Under the pieces are notes generated by a model that saw only the letters and a list, made by a program, of their open reading frames with translations, did no database searches and was not told where the DNA came from. Below, in pieces: positions 54,117-62,375 of a stretch of 64,000 nucleotides of DNA. The position numbers were made by a program, and so were the translations under genes. Numbering within the stretch: the first letter of the stretch is position 1; each line of letters begins with the position of its first letter. The DNA comes from Streptosporangium violaceochromogenes (lineage in GTDB: Bacteria > Actinomycetota > Actinomycetes > Streptosporangiales > Streptosporangiaceae), in contig NZ_BNBB01000012.1 of NCBI RefSeq assembly GCF_014654615.1, forward strand, positions 124,001-188,000, read 5' to 3'.

Positions 54117-55672
54117 GTGTCGGCCTCCATCGGCTCGACCTCGTCGGGGGCGAAGTACAGGAAGCGCCCGTGGGAGCGGTGCAGGTCGGCGCCGGGGTCC
54201 TCCTCCAGGGTGACGGCCAGGTGCCGGGTGCCGTCCAGGTCCAGCAGGACGGCCTCCACCCGCGCGGTCCGGCCCGCGAGGAACATGTCGTGGGCGTCGG
54301 CCCGCCGCTTCCCGGGGACGAGCCGGACCCGGGTGCCCTTGGCCACCTCCACCCCGGCGACGGTCACGCTGTCGGTCTCCGGCGACACGCCCGCGTCGGC
54401 CGAGGGGTCCCACCAGGGCACCGGGGGCCGCCGGGTGACCTCGCCCAGATAGCGGATCACGCCGTGCAGCCGCTCGATCATCTCGGGCGGCATGACGGCC
54501 TGCCCGGTGTCCGCGGTGTCTGCGGCCTGTCCGGCGTCCCGCGTCCCCCCGGCCCCGCGCCCCCGCCGCTCGTTTCCCCCGGCCGCGCCGTTCTCCCCGG
54601 CCGCGCCGTTCTCCCCGGCCGCGCCGTTCTCCCCGGCCCCGCCGTTCCCTCCGGCCGCGCCACCGGTGACGCCGCTCACCGCGTCGATGAGCCGGGCCGC
54701 GCGGGGGTCGGTCGCGCGGGCCTGCCGGGTCTCCTCCTCGGTCAGGGTGAGGGTGCGCAGGTGCAGGATCTCGTCGATCTCGGTCGCGTCGAACAGCTCG
54801 ACCGGGCTCTCCGGGGCGATGTCCGGGTAGTCGGACAGGATGATCGGTGACGACAGCACCACGTCGCGGTGGCCGGGCTCGCCGACGAGAACGGGCCAGG
54901 CGCGCTCGTTGCGGCAGGCGTCGGCGAACGGGCGGGCCCACTCCGGCGGATCGGTCAGGGACAGGAACGCCCCGCCGTCCACACCGATGATCAGGTGCGC
55001 CGAGATCAGCGAGCGCCGCAGTGCCCGCTCGCGAGGGGCGTCCGGATCGTCCCAGACGGCGGTGTTCTCCACCCGGACCCGCAGCCGGACCAGGCCGTAC
55101 GGCCCGGCCTGCCGCTCGGCGCCGACCCGCAGCACCGCGCGCAGCGGCAGGTGCTCGCAGACCACCCGGCCCTCCCGCTCACCGGAGGGCGCGAGGATCG
55201 GCTCGGTCGTGGAGTCGCCGGGAACGCTCACCTCCACCGTCCGCTCGCCGTCGAACAGCTCGGCCAGAGGGAGCGCCACCCGCGTCTCACGCTCGGTCGC
55301 CTCGTCGAAGGTGAGGTAGGTCCGGCCGCCGCTCGTCAGCTCGGCGACCGGCCGGTGGGCCCCGCCCCCGCGGCCCTCACCGTCCCCGCCGTCCTCACGG
55401 CCCTCACCGCCCTCGGCCCGCTCGACGCGCCGGGCCCTGACGTGCAGGAAGCGCAGGCACAGGTGGACCGTGGCGCCCTCGGCCCGCTCCAGCAGGCACT
55501 CGGTGAGGCTCGCCGAGGGCTCGGCGGTGGCGGTGAACCCGGGGGGCACGAGCACCCCGAACTGCCAGCGCACCCGGTTCTTGGCGGCCGACGCCCGGTA
55601 GGGGTAGAGCAGGTAGCCCTCGTACAGCACGGCGTCGGCCACCCTGCGGGCGATCTCCATGGGCACGCTCAT
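54113..55672 (-). CDS. Uncharacterised hydrogenase-operon protein, 519 residues
   Basis: No family is recognised. The N-terminal third (MSVPMEIARRVADAVLYEGY, LLYPYRASAAKNRVRWQFGV, LVPPGF) and central part (ISAHLIIGVDGGAFLSLTDP, HRDVVLSSPIILSDYPDIAP) are well structured. An acidic Gly-rich insert lies near 97-113 and a (GAAGEN)n repeat near 338-368. The C-terminal part (ADAHDMFLAGRTARVEAVLL, FLYFAPDEVEPMEADT) is conserved-looking. Similar proteins are found in actinobacterial uptake-hydrogenase operons. It is likely a maturation or electron-transfer accessory factor. Coupled both sides by ATGA overlaps. Confidence 0.75.
   Translation of the reverse strand: MSVPMEIARRVADAVLYEGYLLYPYRASAAKNRVRWQFGVLVPPGFTATAEPSASLTECLLERAEGATVHLCLRFLHVRARRVERAEGGEGREDGGDGEGRGGGAHRPVAELTSGGRTYLTFDEATERETRVALPLAELFDGERTVEVSVPGDSTTEPILAPSGEREGRVVCEHLPLRAVLRVGAERQAGPYGLVRLRVRVENTAVWDDPDAPRERALRRSLISAHLIIGVDGGAFLSLTDPPEWARPFADACRNERAWPVLVGEPGHRDVVLSSPIILSDYPDIAPESPVELFDATEIDEILHLRTLTLTEEETRQARATDPRAARLIDAVSGVTGGAAGGNGGAGENGAAGENGAAGENGAAGGNERRGRGAGGTRDAGQAADTADTGQAVMPPEMIERLHGVIRYLGEVTRRPPVPWWDPSADAGVSPETDSVTVAGVEVAKGTRVRLVPGKRRADAHDMFLAGRTARVEAVLLDLDGTRHLAVTLEEDPGADLHRSHGRFLYFAPDEVEPMEADT
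54571..54661. repeat. In-frame 18-bp tandem repeat
   Basis: About five copies of GTTCTCCCCGGCCGCGCC (some degenerate) encode GAAGEN hexapeptides in the 519-residue protein. It is a multiple of three, so copy number can change without a frameshift. Confidence 0.8.
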
Positions 55673-56301
55673 CCGGCCGCCTCCTTCAGCAGCGCCTCCA
55701 GGGTCTCGTCCCAGGTCGCCAGGGCGCGCTCGGACTTGAAGCGGTGCAGGGACCGCAGGACGTCGCGGCGCAGCCGCAGCCACCCGCTCTGCGGGAAGTA
55801 CAGGTCCATCAGCTCCCGCCACACGGCCACCGGCAGCCGGTGACGCGTCTCGCACCGCCAGGGGATCTGCCCCACGGTGAAGCCCTCCCCCGACCTGGCG
55901 AAGACGGTGCCGCTGAAGAGCAGGAGCATCGGGACCTCGCCGTCGTCCAGCGCGGCGAGGTACTTACCCGAGGCGACCTCCAGGTCGTAGCTGCAGGGCA
56001 CCGGCAGGTCGATCTCGGTGACGCCCGTGAAGGCGGGGACCACGACCGACAGGTTGGCGAAAAGCAGGGGCTTCAGCGTCTCGCCCCACCGGGCGGGGGC
56101 GCCGAAAAGGTCGCCGAGCAGCTCCGCCTCGGCGGGGCCGTAGCGCCGCTGATGGGGCTCGACCCGGATCTGGCAGCGCAGCGCGACGGTGTGCACCCCC
56201 CGCGGGGAGGGCTCGGTGATACGCAGCCGGAAGAGCAGCGTCGGGGAGGCCGCGTGGGCCTGCGCCCGTACGCCCAGGCAGTCGAACGTGAGCTCATTCA
56301 T
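55669..56301 (-). CDS. DUF6084 family hydrogenase-operon protein
   Basis: 210 residues: ELTFDCLGVRAQAHAASPTL, LRITEPSPRGVHTVALRCQI, VEPHQRRYGPAEAELLGDLF, VVPAFTGVTEIDLPVPCSYD, FPQSGWLRLRRDVLRSLHRF. The pattern fits DUF6084, a beta-rich family found with actinobacterial hydrogenases. The function is unknown. The stop overlaps the next start (ATGA). Confidence 0.8.
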   Translation of the reverse strand: MNELTFDCLGVRAQAHAASPTLLFRLRITEPSPRGVHTVALRCQIRVEPHQRRYGPAEAELLGDLFGAPARWGETLKPLLFANLSVVVPAFTGVTEIDLPVPCSYDLEVASGKYLAALDDGEVPMLLLFSGTVFARSGEGFTVGQIPWRCETRHRLPVAVWRELMDLYFPQSGWLRLRRDVLRSLHRFKSERALATWDETLEALLKEAAG

Positions 56302-57013
56302 CGTCGTTCCCCTCTCCCCGCGGACGGCTCGCGGAGAGGCCCCCCTCCGGCGCGGCCCCCGGCGCCGGGGCCTTCGCGTGCCGTGCCGGGACCGGGGCCT
56401 TCGCGGGTGCCGTCCGGCCGCGAAGGCGCAGGGAGGTGAAGAAGCCGTCGATGACCCGCCGCGCCTCCCGCCCGCCGTCGAAGCCCTTCCAGTGCAGCCG
56501 GACCAGGCCGACGAGCTCGTAGCAGGCGTCGATCGGCACCAGGTGGCAGGTGGACTCTCCCCGCGGCGGCCGGTCGATCAGCAGCGCCTCCACGTCGGGC
56601 CGGACGTCGGCCGGCAGCGGGTTGGCCGCCGTCACGCGCTCCCAGGTCGCGAGCGGCAGCAGGGACTCGGTGGCCCCGGCGGGACTCGGGTAGAGGGCGA
56701 CGGTCCGGCCGAGGACGGAGTTGTGGAAGAAGAAGGCGGTGCGGACCGGGATCTGCAGTTCCTCCCAGTCGGCCTCGGTGAGCCGGAACGACGGAAGACG
56801 CAGGTAGCGCTCCGGCACCGAGCGGTAGCGCCGGCGGGTCGCCCCCTCCTGCGTGAACAGCAGGTAGCAGCCCCGGCAGACGCACAGCAGCGCCCGGTTC
56901 TCGGTGTTCACCACGTGGCCGTGGGTCTCCCCCGCAGGCTCGGCGCACATCTCGCAGCGCGCCGCCTTCGCCGGCGGCGCGCCGCGGAACCGGCGCAGCC
57001 CGGTGGCCGTCAC
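56294..57013 (-). CDS. DUF5947 family hydrogenase-operon protein
   Basis: 239 residues. Two CxxC pairs at the N terminus (ARCEMCAEP and LCVCRGCYLLFT) suggest bound zinc or iron. FRLTEADWEELQIPVRTAFF, VALYPSPAGATESLLP and IDACYELVGLVRLHWKGFDG match DUF5947. The tail is Ala/Pro-rich. The function is unknown; a rubredoxin-like redox or metallochaperone role is possible. Starts with GTG, overlapping the NifU-like stop by four bases. Confidence 0.82.
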   Translation of the reverse strand: MTATGLRRFRGAPPAKAARCEMCAEPAGETHGHVVNTENRALLCVCRGCYLLFTQEGATRRRYRSVPERYLRLPSFRLTEADWEELQIPVRTAFFFHNSVLGRTVALYPSPAGATESLLPLATWERVTAANPLPADVRPDVEALLIDRPPRGESTCHLVPIDACYELVGLVRLHWKGFDGGREARRVIDGFFTSLRLRGRTAPAKAPVPARHAKAPAPGAAPEGGLSASRPRGEGNDDE

Positions 57014-57567
57014 GGGACGGCCCCCGGCGCGGGGCGGGGATCCGGCGGGCGGTGCCCGATCTGCAGCAGCGGCGCGGGCGGCGCCGTCCCCTCGACCTCC
57101 ACCCCGGCCACCTCCGGCGCGGCGCGCGCGACGGCGTGCTCGACGGCGCGGACCACCCTGGCCCGCGAGGAGGGGCAGGCGTGACCGGTGCCCCGCAGGC
57201 GCAGCCGTACCACGCCCGTCTCGCCGGCCTCCACCAGCTCCACGTCCCCGGCGTGCCCGCCGAGCCGGGGACGGACCCCCTCGACGGCCGCGCGGACGCG
57301 CTCGGCGGTGCTCAGCGGGTGCAGGTCGTGCAGGACCAGCAGGCCGGAGACGACCTCGTCGGAGGCGAGGCGGCCGAGCACCTCCGCCGCCCCGGTCTCG
57401 GTGACGATCTCGACGACGCGCTCCAGGCCCGCGCCGTACAGTTCGACGAGCGCGCGGACGAGTTCCTCGGCCTTGAGGCGCGCCGCCGCGTCGGCGAGCC
57501 CGCCGAGTTCGGCGAGCAGCGTCTCGACGCGGTTCCCGGCCGCCTGGACGTCGTGGGCCGGCGACAT
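57010..57567 (-). CDS. NifU-like protein with an incomplete cysteine motif
   Basis: 185 residues. The C-terminal NifU fold is clear (RAAVEGVRPRLGGHAGDVEL, ARVVRAVEHAVARAAPEVAG), but the usual CxxC is reduced to GTGHACPSS, a single Cys131. A helical domain (about 15-95) precedes it. NifU domains carry [4Fe-4S] clusters to target proteins; a single cysteine could do so only as a dimer or with another ligand. ATG at 57567 has AAGGGAG. Confidence 0.82.
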   Translation of the reverse strand: MSPAHDVQAAGNRVETLLAELGGLADAAARLKAEELVRALVELYGAGLERVVEIVTETGAAEVLGRLASDEVVSGLLVLHDLHPLSTAERVRAAVEGVRPRLGGHAGDVELVEAGETGVVRLRLRGTGHACPSSRARVVRAVEHAVARAAPEVAGVEVEGTAPPAPLLQIGHRPPDPRPAPGAVP

Positions 57568-57625
57568 CGGCTCGGCTCTCCCTTCCCGGCGCCGGGGAGC
57601 GCGCGTCTCCCCGGCGGCCGACGGG

Positions 57626-59410
57626 TCATGTGCCGCTGAAGGCATGGGGACTGTGGAGTTTGCGGAGTTCCTTGCCGCCGCCGAGGTACATGTGCACCCC
57701 GCACGGCAGGCACGGGTCGAAGCTGCGCACCGTGCGCATGATGTCGATGCCCTTGAAGTTCTCCGGCGGGTTCTCCTCGAAGATGGGCGTGTTCTGCACC
57801 GCGTCCTCGTACGGCCCCGGCACCCCGTTGACGTCCCGCACGCTGGCGTTCCACGGCGTCGGCGGGTACGGATGGTAGTTGGCGATCTTCCCGTCGCGGA
57901 TCACCATGTGGTGCGAGAGCACGCCCCGCACCGCCTCGGTGAACCCGCAGCTGATCGTCTCCTCCGGCACCGTGAACGGCTCCCAGGTCTGGGTCCGCCC
58001 GGCCCGTACCTCCGCCAGCGCCTGCTCGGCGAAGTACAGCGCGCTCGCCGCGGCGTACGCCTGGAAGTAGGTGCGGGCCCGGTTGCGCTCCAGCGCGTTG
58101 GACAGCGGCTGCCCGTCGCGCTGGGGGATGGTCCACTCGAAGGTCTTCTCGGGCATGGTGAGGGTCTTGGGCAGGTTGATCTGCACGCTGTGCCCGGTCG
58201 CCTTGACGTAGCCGATGTCGACCCGGCCCGACAGGGCCGTCGACCACAGCCGGGCGATCGGGCCGCCGCCGGTGTCCAGCGGCAGGAGGTCCTTGCCGTC
58301 GAACCAGCGCGGTGACATCACCCAGCTGTACTTGTCGTTGAAGTCGCGTTTCTGCGGGTGCGGGATGGTGTGCTGGTTCCACGGGTGGCGGATGTCCACC
58401 GGGTTGCCCAGCGGGTCGTGGGTGACGAACGGCTCCTGCCCCTGCCAGTCGTCGTAGTAGGAGCTGCCGAGCAGGATCCGGATGCCCAGGTTGATGTCCA
58501 CCAGGTCGCCGGTGACCAGCCTGCCGTCGACGATCACCCCGGGGGTGACGAACATCCGCCGCCCCCAGTCGCTCATGTTCCGGTAGGTGAAGTCGCAGTG
58601 GGCGGGGTCGTTGAAGCTGCCCCAGCAGCCGAGCAGCACCCGGCGCCTGCCGACCTCCTCATAGCCCGGCAGCGCCTCGTAGAAGAAGTCGAACAGGTCG
58701 TCGTGCATCGGCACGACCCGCTTCATGAACTCCACGTACCGCGTCAGCCGCGACAGGTAGTCGGTGAACAGCTGCACGGTGGCCACCGTGCCCACCCCAC
58801 CGGGATACAGCGTGGAGGGGTGGACGTGGCGGCCCTCCATCAGGCAGAACATCTCCCGGGTCAGCCTGCTCATCTGCAGGGCCTCCCGGTAGAACTCCCC
58901 TTCGAGCGGGTTCAGCGACCGCATGATGTCGGCGACCGTCCGGTAGCCGTGCTCGGCGGCGTGCGGGCACTCGGTGCGCTCGGCCAGCTCCAGCACGCCG
59001 GGGTTGGTCTCGCGGACCATCTTCTCGCAGTAGTCCACCCCGACCAGGTTCTCCTGGTAGATGTTGTGGTCGAACATGTACTCGGCCGCCTCGCCGAGGT
59101 TCAGGATCCACTCCGCCAGCGCGGGCGGGCGCACCCCGTAGGCCATGTTCTGGGCGTAGACCGAGCAGGTGGCGTGGTTGTCGCCGCAGATGCCGCAGAT
59201 CCGGCTGGTGATGAAGTGCGCGTCCCTGGGGTCCTTGCCCTTCATGAAGATGCTGTAGCCCCGGAAGATCGACGAGGTGCTGTAGCACTCGGCGACCGTC
59301 CGGTTCTTGAAATCGATCTTGGCGTAGATGCCCAGGCTTCCCACGATCCGCGTGATGGGATCCCAGGCCATCTCCACCAGCTCGCTGCTCCGCTTCGACG
59401 AGGTCGTCAT
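57626..59410 (-). CDS. hhyL: [NiFe] hydrogenase large subunit (group 1h, actinobacterial type)
   Basis: 594 residues. The nickel motifs are intact: RICGICGDNHATC (Cys72, Cys75) and DPCLPCGVH (Cys567, Cys570, His573). A 21-residue tail after His573 should be removed by the maturation protease. Sequence such as CYSTSSIFRGYSIFMKGKDP is typical of the high-affinity group 1h/5 enzymes that oxidise atmospheric H2 in actinomycetes. One base separates it from hhyS. Confidence 0.95.
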   Translation of the reverse strand: MTTSSKRSSELVEMAWDPITRIVGSLGIYAKIDFKNRTVAECYSTSSIFRGYSIFMKGKDPRDAHFITSRICGICGDNHATCSVYAQNMAYGVRPPALAEWILNLGEAAEYMFDHNIYQENLVGVDYCEKMVRETNPGVLELAERTECPHAAEHGYRTVADIMRSLNPLEGEFYREALQMSRLTREMFCLMEGRHVHPSTLYPGGVGTVATVQLFTDYLSRLTRYVEFMKRVVPMHDDLFDFFYEALPGYEEVGRRRVLLGCWGSFNDPAHCDFTYRNMSDWGRRMFVTPGVIVDGRLVTGDLVDINLGIRILLGSSYYDDWQGQEPFVTHDPLGNPVDIRHPWNQHTIPHPQKRDFNDKYSWVMSPRWFDGKDLLPLDTGGGPIARLWSTALSGRVDIGYVKATGHSVQINLPKTLTMPEKTFEWTIPQRDGQPLSNALERNRARTYFQAYAAASALYFAEQALAEVRAGRTQTWEPFTVPEETISCGFTEAVRGVLSHHMVIRDGKIANYHPYPPTPWNASVRDVNGVPGPYEDAVQNTPIFEENPPENFKGIDIMRTVRSFDPCLPCGVHMYLGGGKELRKLHSPHAFSGT

Positions 59411-59411
59411 G

Positions 59412-60488
59412 TCAGCTCCACGGCGCCTTGTATCCGGTGAGCAGCTCGCGGCCTTTCCTGCGCCACTTCGGCTCCTTGTCGACTGTTTTGAGGGTGATGC
59501 CGCGCAGTGTGCGGATCACTCCGCCGTAGGCACTGCTGGCCGTGGAGGAGATCCGCGCGCCCGGCGGCTCGTCCATGAACGGCATGAACTTGTCCGGGAA
59601 GCCCGGCATCGTGCAGGCGATGCAGATCCCGCCCACGTTCGGGCACCCGCCGAGACCGTTCATCCAGCCCCGTTTGGGGACGTTGCACTTGACCACCGGA
59701 CCCCAGCAGCCGATCTTGACCAGGCACTGGGGCGAGCCGTACTCGACGGCGAACTGCCCCTGCTCGTAGTAGCCGGCCCGGTCGCAGCCCTCGTGCACCG
59801 TCTGGCCGAACAGCCAGGTCGGCCGGAGCGCCTCGTCCAGCGGGATCATCGGCGCCTGCCCGCCGAGCTGGTACAGCAGGTACAGGATCGTCTCCGACAG
59901 GTTGTCCGGCTGGATGGGGCACCCCGGGACGTTCACGATCGGCAGCCCCGCCTTGGAGCGCCAGTCCCACCCCAGGTAGTCGGCCACCCCCATCGCCCCC
60001 GTCGGGTTGCCGGCCATCGCGTGGATGCCGCCGTAGGTGGCGCACGTACCGGCCGCGATCACGGCCGTCGCCTTGGGCGTCAGCCGGTCCAGCCACTCGC
60101 TGGTGGTCATCGGCTGGCCGGTGGCCGGGTCGTTGCCGAACCCGCACCAGTAGCCCTCCTGCTTGATGGACTCGTTCGGAATGGACCCCTCCACCACCAG
60201 GACGAACGGCTCCAGCTCGCCCCGGTCGGCCCGGAAGAACCACTCGATGAACGCGTCCGCGCCCTGCGCCGGCCCGGACTCGAAGGCGATCAGCGGCCAG
60301 TGCACCGCCACCTTCGGCAGCCCGGGAAGCGCCCCCAGCACGATCTCCTCGATGCTCGGCTGACCGGCCGCGGTCAGCGCGACGGAGTCGCCGTCGCAGC
60401 TCAGTCCCGCGTTGATCCACAGGATGTGCACCACCGGTTCGTCCTGTCGTCGCGGTCCGCTCGCGGCCCGCTCCGTCGGCGTCGTCAT
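59412..60488 (-). CDS. hhyS: [NiFe] hydrogenase small subunit (group 1h)
   Basis: 358 residues. LWINAGLSCDGDSVALTAAG carries the proximal-cluster cysteine and the aspartate seen in the Ralstonia actinobacterial-type enzyme, which uses three Cys and one Asp. Other cluster regions are present (IAAGTCATYGGIHAMAGNPT, VPGCPIQPDNLSETILYLL, CDRAGYYEQGQF, KIGCWGPVVKCNVPKRGWMN, GCPNVGGICIACTMPGFPDK). No Tat signal is present, so the enzyme faces the cytoplasm. It transfers electrons from H2 to the quinone pool through a carrier not identified here. Confidence 0.95.
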   Translation of the reverse strand: MTTPTERAASGPRRQDEPVVHILWINAGLSCDGDSVALTAAGQPSIEEIVLGALPGLPKVAVHWPLIAFESGPAQGADAFIEWFFRADRGELEPFVLVVEGSIPNESIKQEGYWCGFGNDPATGQPMTTSEWLDRLTPKATAVIAAGTCATYGGIHAMAGNPTGAMGVADYLGWDWRSKAGLPIVNVPGCPIQPDNLSETILYLLYQLGGQAPMIPLDEALRPTWLFGQTVHEGCDRAGYYEQGQFAVEYGSPQCLVKIGCWGPVVKCNVPKRGWMNGLGGCPNVGGICIACTMPGFPDKFMPFMDEPPGARISSTASSAYGGVIRTLRGITLKTVDKEPKWRRKGRELLTGYKAPWS

Positions 60489-60580
60489 GTCGCCTCCCCT
60501 GTTCTCCCCGTTCTTCGTCGATGTCGATGCCGATCCGATGGATCGTGGCCGGTCCGGGGGACTCGCGTGCCGGGGGGCGT

Positions 60581-60610
60581 GGCACGTCCTTTCCGCCGCG
60601 GGGACGTGCC
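60581..60610 (-). promoter_or_regulatory. Intercistronic hairpin between the SIS gene and hhyS
   Basis: GGCACGTCC (60581-60589) and GGACGTGCC (60602-60610) form a perfect 9-bp stem with a 12-base loop in the 132-base gap before hhyS. There is no U tract. It may stabilise or process the mRNA, attenuate read-through, or be a regulator site. Confidence 0.6.
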
Positions 60611-60620
60611 GCGGCCGGTC

Positions 60621-61325
60621 TCAGCCCGCGCCGCGCGCCCGCGGGCCGGGCACCGCGCCGAGCGCGTGCTGGGTGAGCTCCCACAGCACGTGGTACACGG
60701 TCGTCTGCGCCTCCTGGATCCGGTGGACCGACGAGGAGGGGATGACGAACAGGTAGTCGAGCACACCGAGGTCGGCCAGCCGGCCGCCCTGGTCGCCGGC
60801 CAGGCCGACGGTGAGCATCCCTCGGCGCGCGGCCTCCTCGAACGCCTTCAGGACGTTGAAGGAGCCGCCGCTCGTCGACAGGCCCACGGCGATGTCGCCG
60901 CGCCGTCCCAGCGCGGCGAGCTGCCGGGCGAAGACGACGTCGAAGCCCACGTCGTTGGAGAGCGCCGTGACCACGGCCACGTCGCTGGTCAGGGAGAGGG
61001 CCGGCAGGGACAGGCCGCAGGGCGGGTGCAGGAAGGTGGTGGCCACCTCCTGGGCGTCGGTGCTGCTGCCGCCGTTGCCGAAGGCGAACAGCCGGCCCCC
61101 CGCGGCGAACCGGATGGCCATCTCCTGGGCGCACTCGGCGAGTTCGTCCCCCGCCACCTCGGCCACCTGCCAGCGCAGCCGGGTGATCTCGGCGGCCTTC
61201 TCCTCCGTGGACCGGCGGGCCTCGGCCAGCACCGCGCCGAGGTCGGCCCGGCCCGGTGACAGGAAGGGGTAGAGCCCGCGCGCCCCCTCGTCGGCGAGGG
61301 TGCCGAGCCCGGGGTCGTCAAGCAT
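60621..61325 (-). CDS. SIS-domain protein (GmhA-like), hydrogenase-associated
   Basis: 234 residues. SIS fold: RLFAFGNGGSSTDAQEVATT, DVAVVTALSNDVGFDVVFAR, IAVGLSTSGGSFNVLKAFEE, and IQEAQTTVYHVLWELTQHAL. GmhA relatives isomerise sedoheptulose 7-phosphate; repeated linkage to hydrogenase genes suggests a different, unknown job in maturation. An extra 40 residues precede the SIS core. Start overlaps the HypC-like stop by eight bases. Confidence 0.85.
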   Translation of the reverse strand: MLDDPGLGTLADEGARGLYPFLSPGRADLGAVLAEARRSTEEKAAEITRLRWQVAEVAGDELAECAQEMAIRFAAGGRLFAFGNGGSSTDAQEVATTFLHPPCGLSLPALSLTSDVAVVTALSNDVGFDVVFARQLAALGRRGDIAVGLSTSGGSFNVLKAFEEAARRGMLTVGLAGDQGGRLADLGVLDYLFVIPSSSVHRIQEAQTTVYHVLWELTQHALGAVPGPRARGAG

Positions 61326-61590
61326 GGCCGTTCCCGCCGTTCCCGCCGTCCTCGCCGTTCCGGGCGATCACGGCGATGGCCTCCTTGGCGTGGACGAGAA
61401 CGGTGTCGCCGGGTGCCACGTCGACCAGCGCCACGCTCACCTCCTCGCCGGTGCCGCCGGTGCCGCCGGTGCCGCCGATGTCGACGACCGCCAGGCCGCG
61501 GCTCCCGAGCCGGACCACCCTGGCCGGTGTCGCCTCGTCGGAGCAGGTCAGGCACGTGTCCGCGTCGCCGCGCTCGCCGGGCCCGTTCAC
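61318..61590 (-). CDS. Second HypC/HupF-family protein
   Basis: 90 residues. CLTCSDEATPARVVRLGSRG, LAVVDIG, VSVALVDVAPGDTVLVHAKE and AIAVI follow HypC, but Cys is at 13 after an extension rather than at position 2, and the family MCL start is absent. A (GGT)n stretch and a Gly/Asn-rich end are present. Its GTG overlaps the upstream SIS stop (GTGA). It may be a dedicated chaperone for this hydrogenase alongside hypC at 52800. Confidence 0.82.
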   Translation of the reverse strand: MNGPGERGDADTCLTCSDEATPARVVRLGSRGLAVVDIGGTGGTGGTGEEVSVALVDVAPGDTVLVHAKEAIAVIARNGEDGGNGGNGHA

Positions 61591-62207
61591 GCCGTCGCCT
61601 TCTCGCCGATCAGGCCCGGCTGCTCGTAGAGCACGTGGACCAGCTCCCACAGGATGTGGTAGGTGGTGACGTGGATCTCCTTGACCACCGCGGGATCGTC
61701 GGAGGCGGCGGTCAGCACGTGGTCGGCCACCCCGCGGCGCACGACGGCGCCCCCGTCGCCGCCGACCAGGGCCAGGGTGAACAGCCCCAGCTCCCGGGCC
61801 GTCGCAAGGCCCCGCAGGACGTTCTCGCAGTCGCCGTCGCGGGAGACGCCCAGCGCCATGTCGGCCGGGTCCGCCCACTGCCGTACCTGGTGGGCGAAGA
61901 CCTCGGCCGGCCCCTCACGACCGCTCACGCCGGTGACCGTGGCGGAGTCGTTGCTCAGCGCCAGCGCGGGCAGCGCCTTCTTGCCCACGATGACCGGGTG
62001 CATGAACTCGACCGTGATGTGAGCCGCGTCGGTGCCACCGCCCCCGCTGCCGAAGACGATCAGTTTGCCTCCGCGCCGGAAGCGGACCGCCATCTCCCGG
62101 CAGGCGTGGGCGATGCGCTCGGAGTCGGCCGCGAGGGCGCGGCCGGCGCGGTCGCGCCGGGCGAAGGCCTCGCCGACCGCCGGATGCATGGTCGATGTCA
62201 CTGGCAT
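61587..62207 (-). CDS. SIS-domain protein, first gene of the hydrogenase operon
   Basis: 206 residues. KLIVFGSGGGGTDAAHITVE, ALPALALSNDSATVTGVSGR, DMALGVSRDGDCENVLRGLA, and VKEIHVTTYHILWELVHVLY. It is a paralogue of the SIS protein at 60621. In GmhA-type enzymes a Ser-rich phosphate loop follows; here SRDGDC replaces STSGGS, so sugar-phosphate binding may be altered. GGAG lies before the ATG at 62207. Confidence 0.83.
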   Translation of the reverse strand: MPVTSTMHPAVGEAFARRDRAGRALAADSERIAHACREMAVRFRRGGKLIVFGSGGGGTDAAHITVEFMHPVIVGKKALPALALSNDSATVTGVSGREGPAEVFAHQVRQWADPADMALGVSRDGDCENVLRGLATARELGLFTLALVGGDGGAVVRRGVADHVLTAASDDPAVVKEIHVTTYHILWELVHVLYEQPGLIGEKATA

Positions 62208-62228
62208 GTGAACACTCCGTTGTCTACG

Positions 62229-62244
62229 GTAGCCGTCAGGCTAC
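62229..62244. promoter_or_regulatory. Inverted repeat upstream of the hydrogenase operon
   Basis: GTAGCC-GTCA-GGCTAC, 22-37 bases before the first SIS gene start. Six-bp arms suggest an operator for a dimeric regulator, or a leader hairpin. Confidence 0.45.
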
Positions 62245-62290
62245 GTTGCGTGCTCGGGCCGCTGACACCTCCGGCGCCACAACCCGGGGT

Positions 62291-62317
62291 AAAGGTCTGA
62301 TCACGGAGGTGACCTTT
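62291..62317. promoter_or_regulatory. Inverted repeat between hypF and the hydrogenase operon
   Basis: AAAGGTC (62291-62297) and GACCTTT (62311-62317) with a 13-base centre lie 59 bases before hypF. It is a candidate operator for the divergent promoters. Confidence 0.45.
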
Positions 62318-62375
62318 GCGCCATGTCGCGCGCGTCCGGCACGGGCGGCCTGTAGGAGGCCGGGAGGATGGCCGC

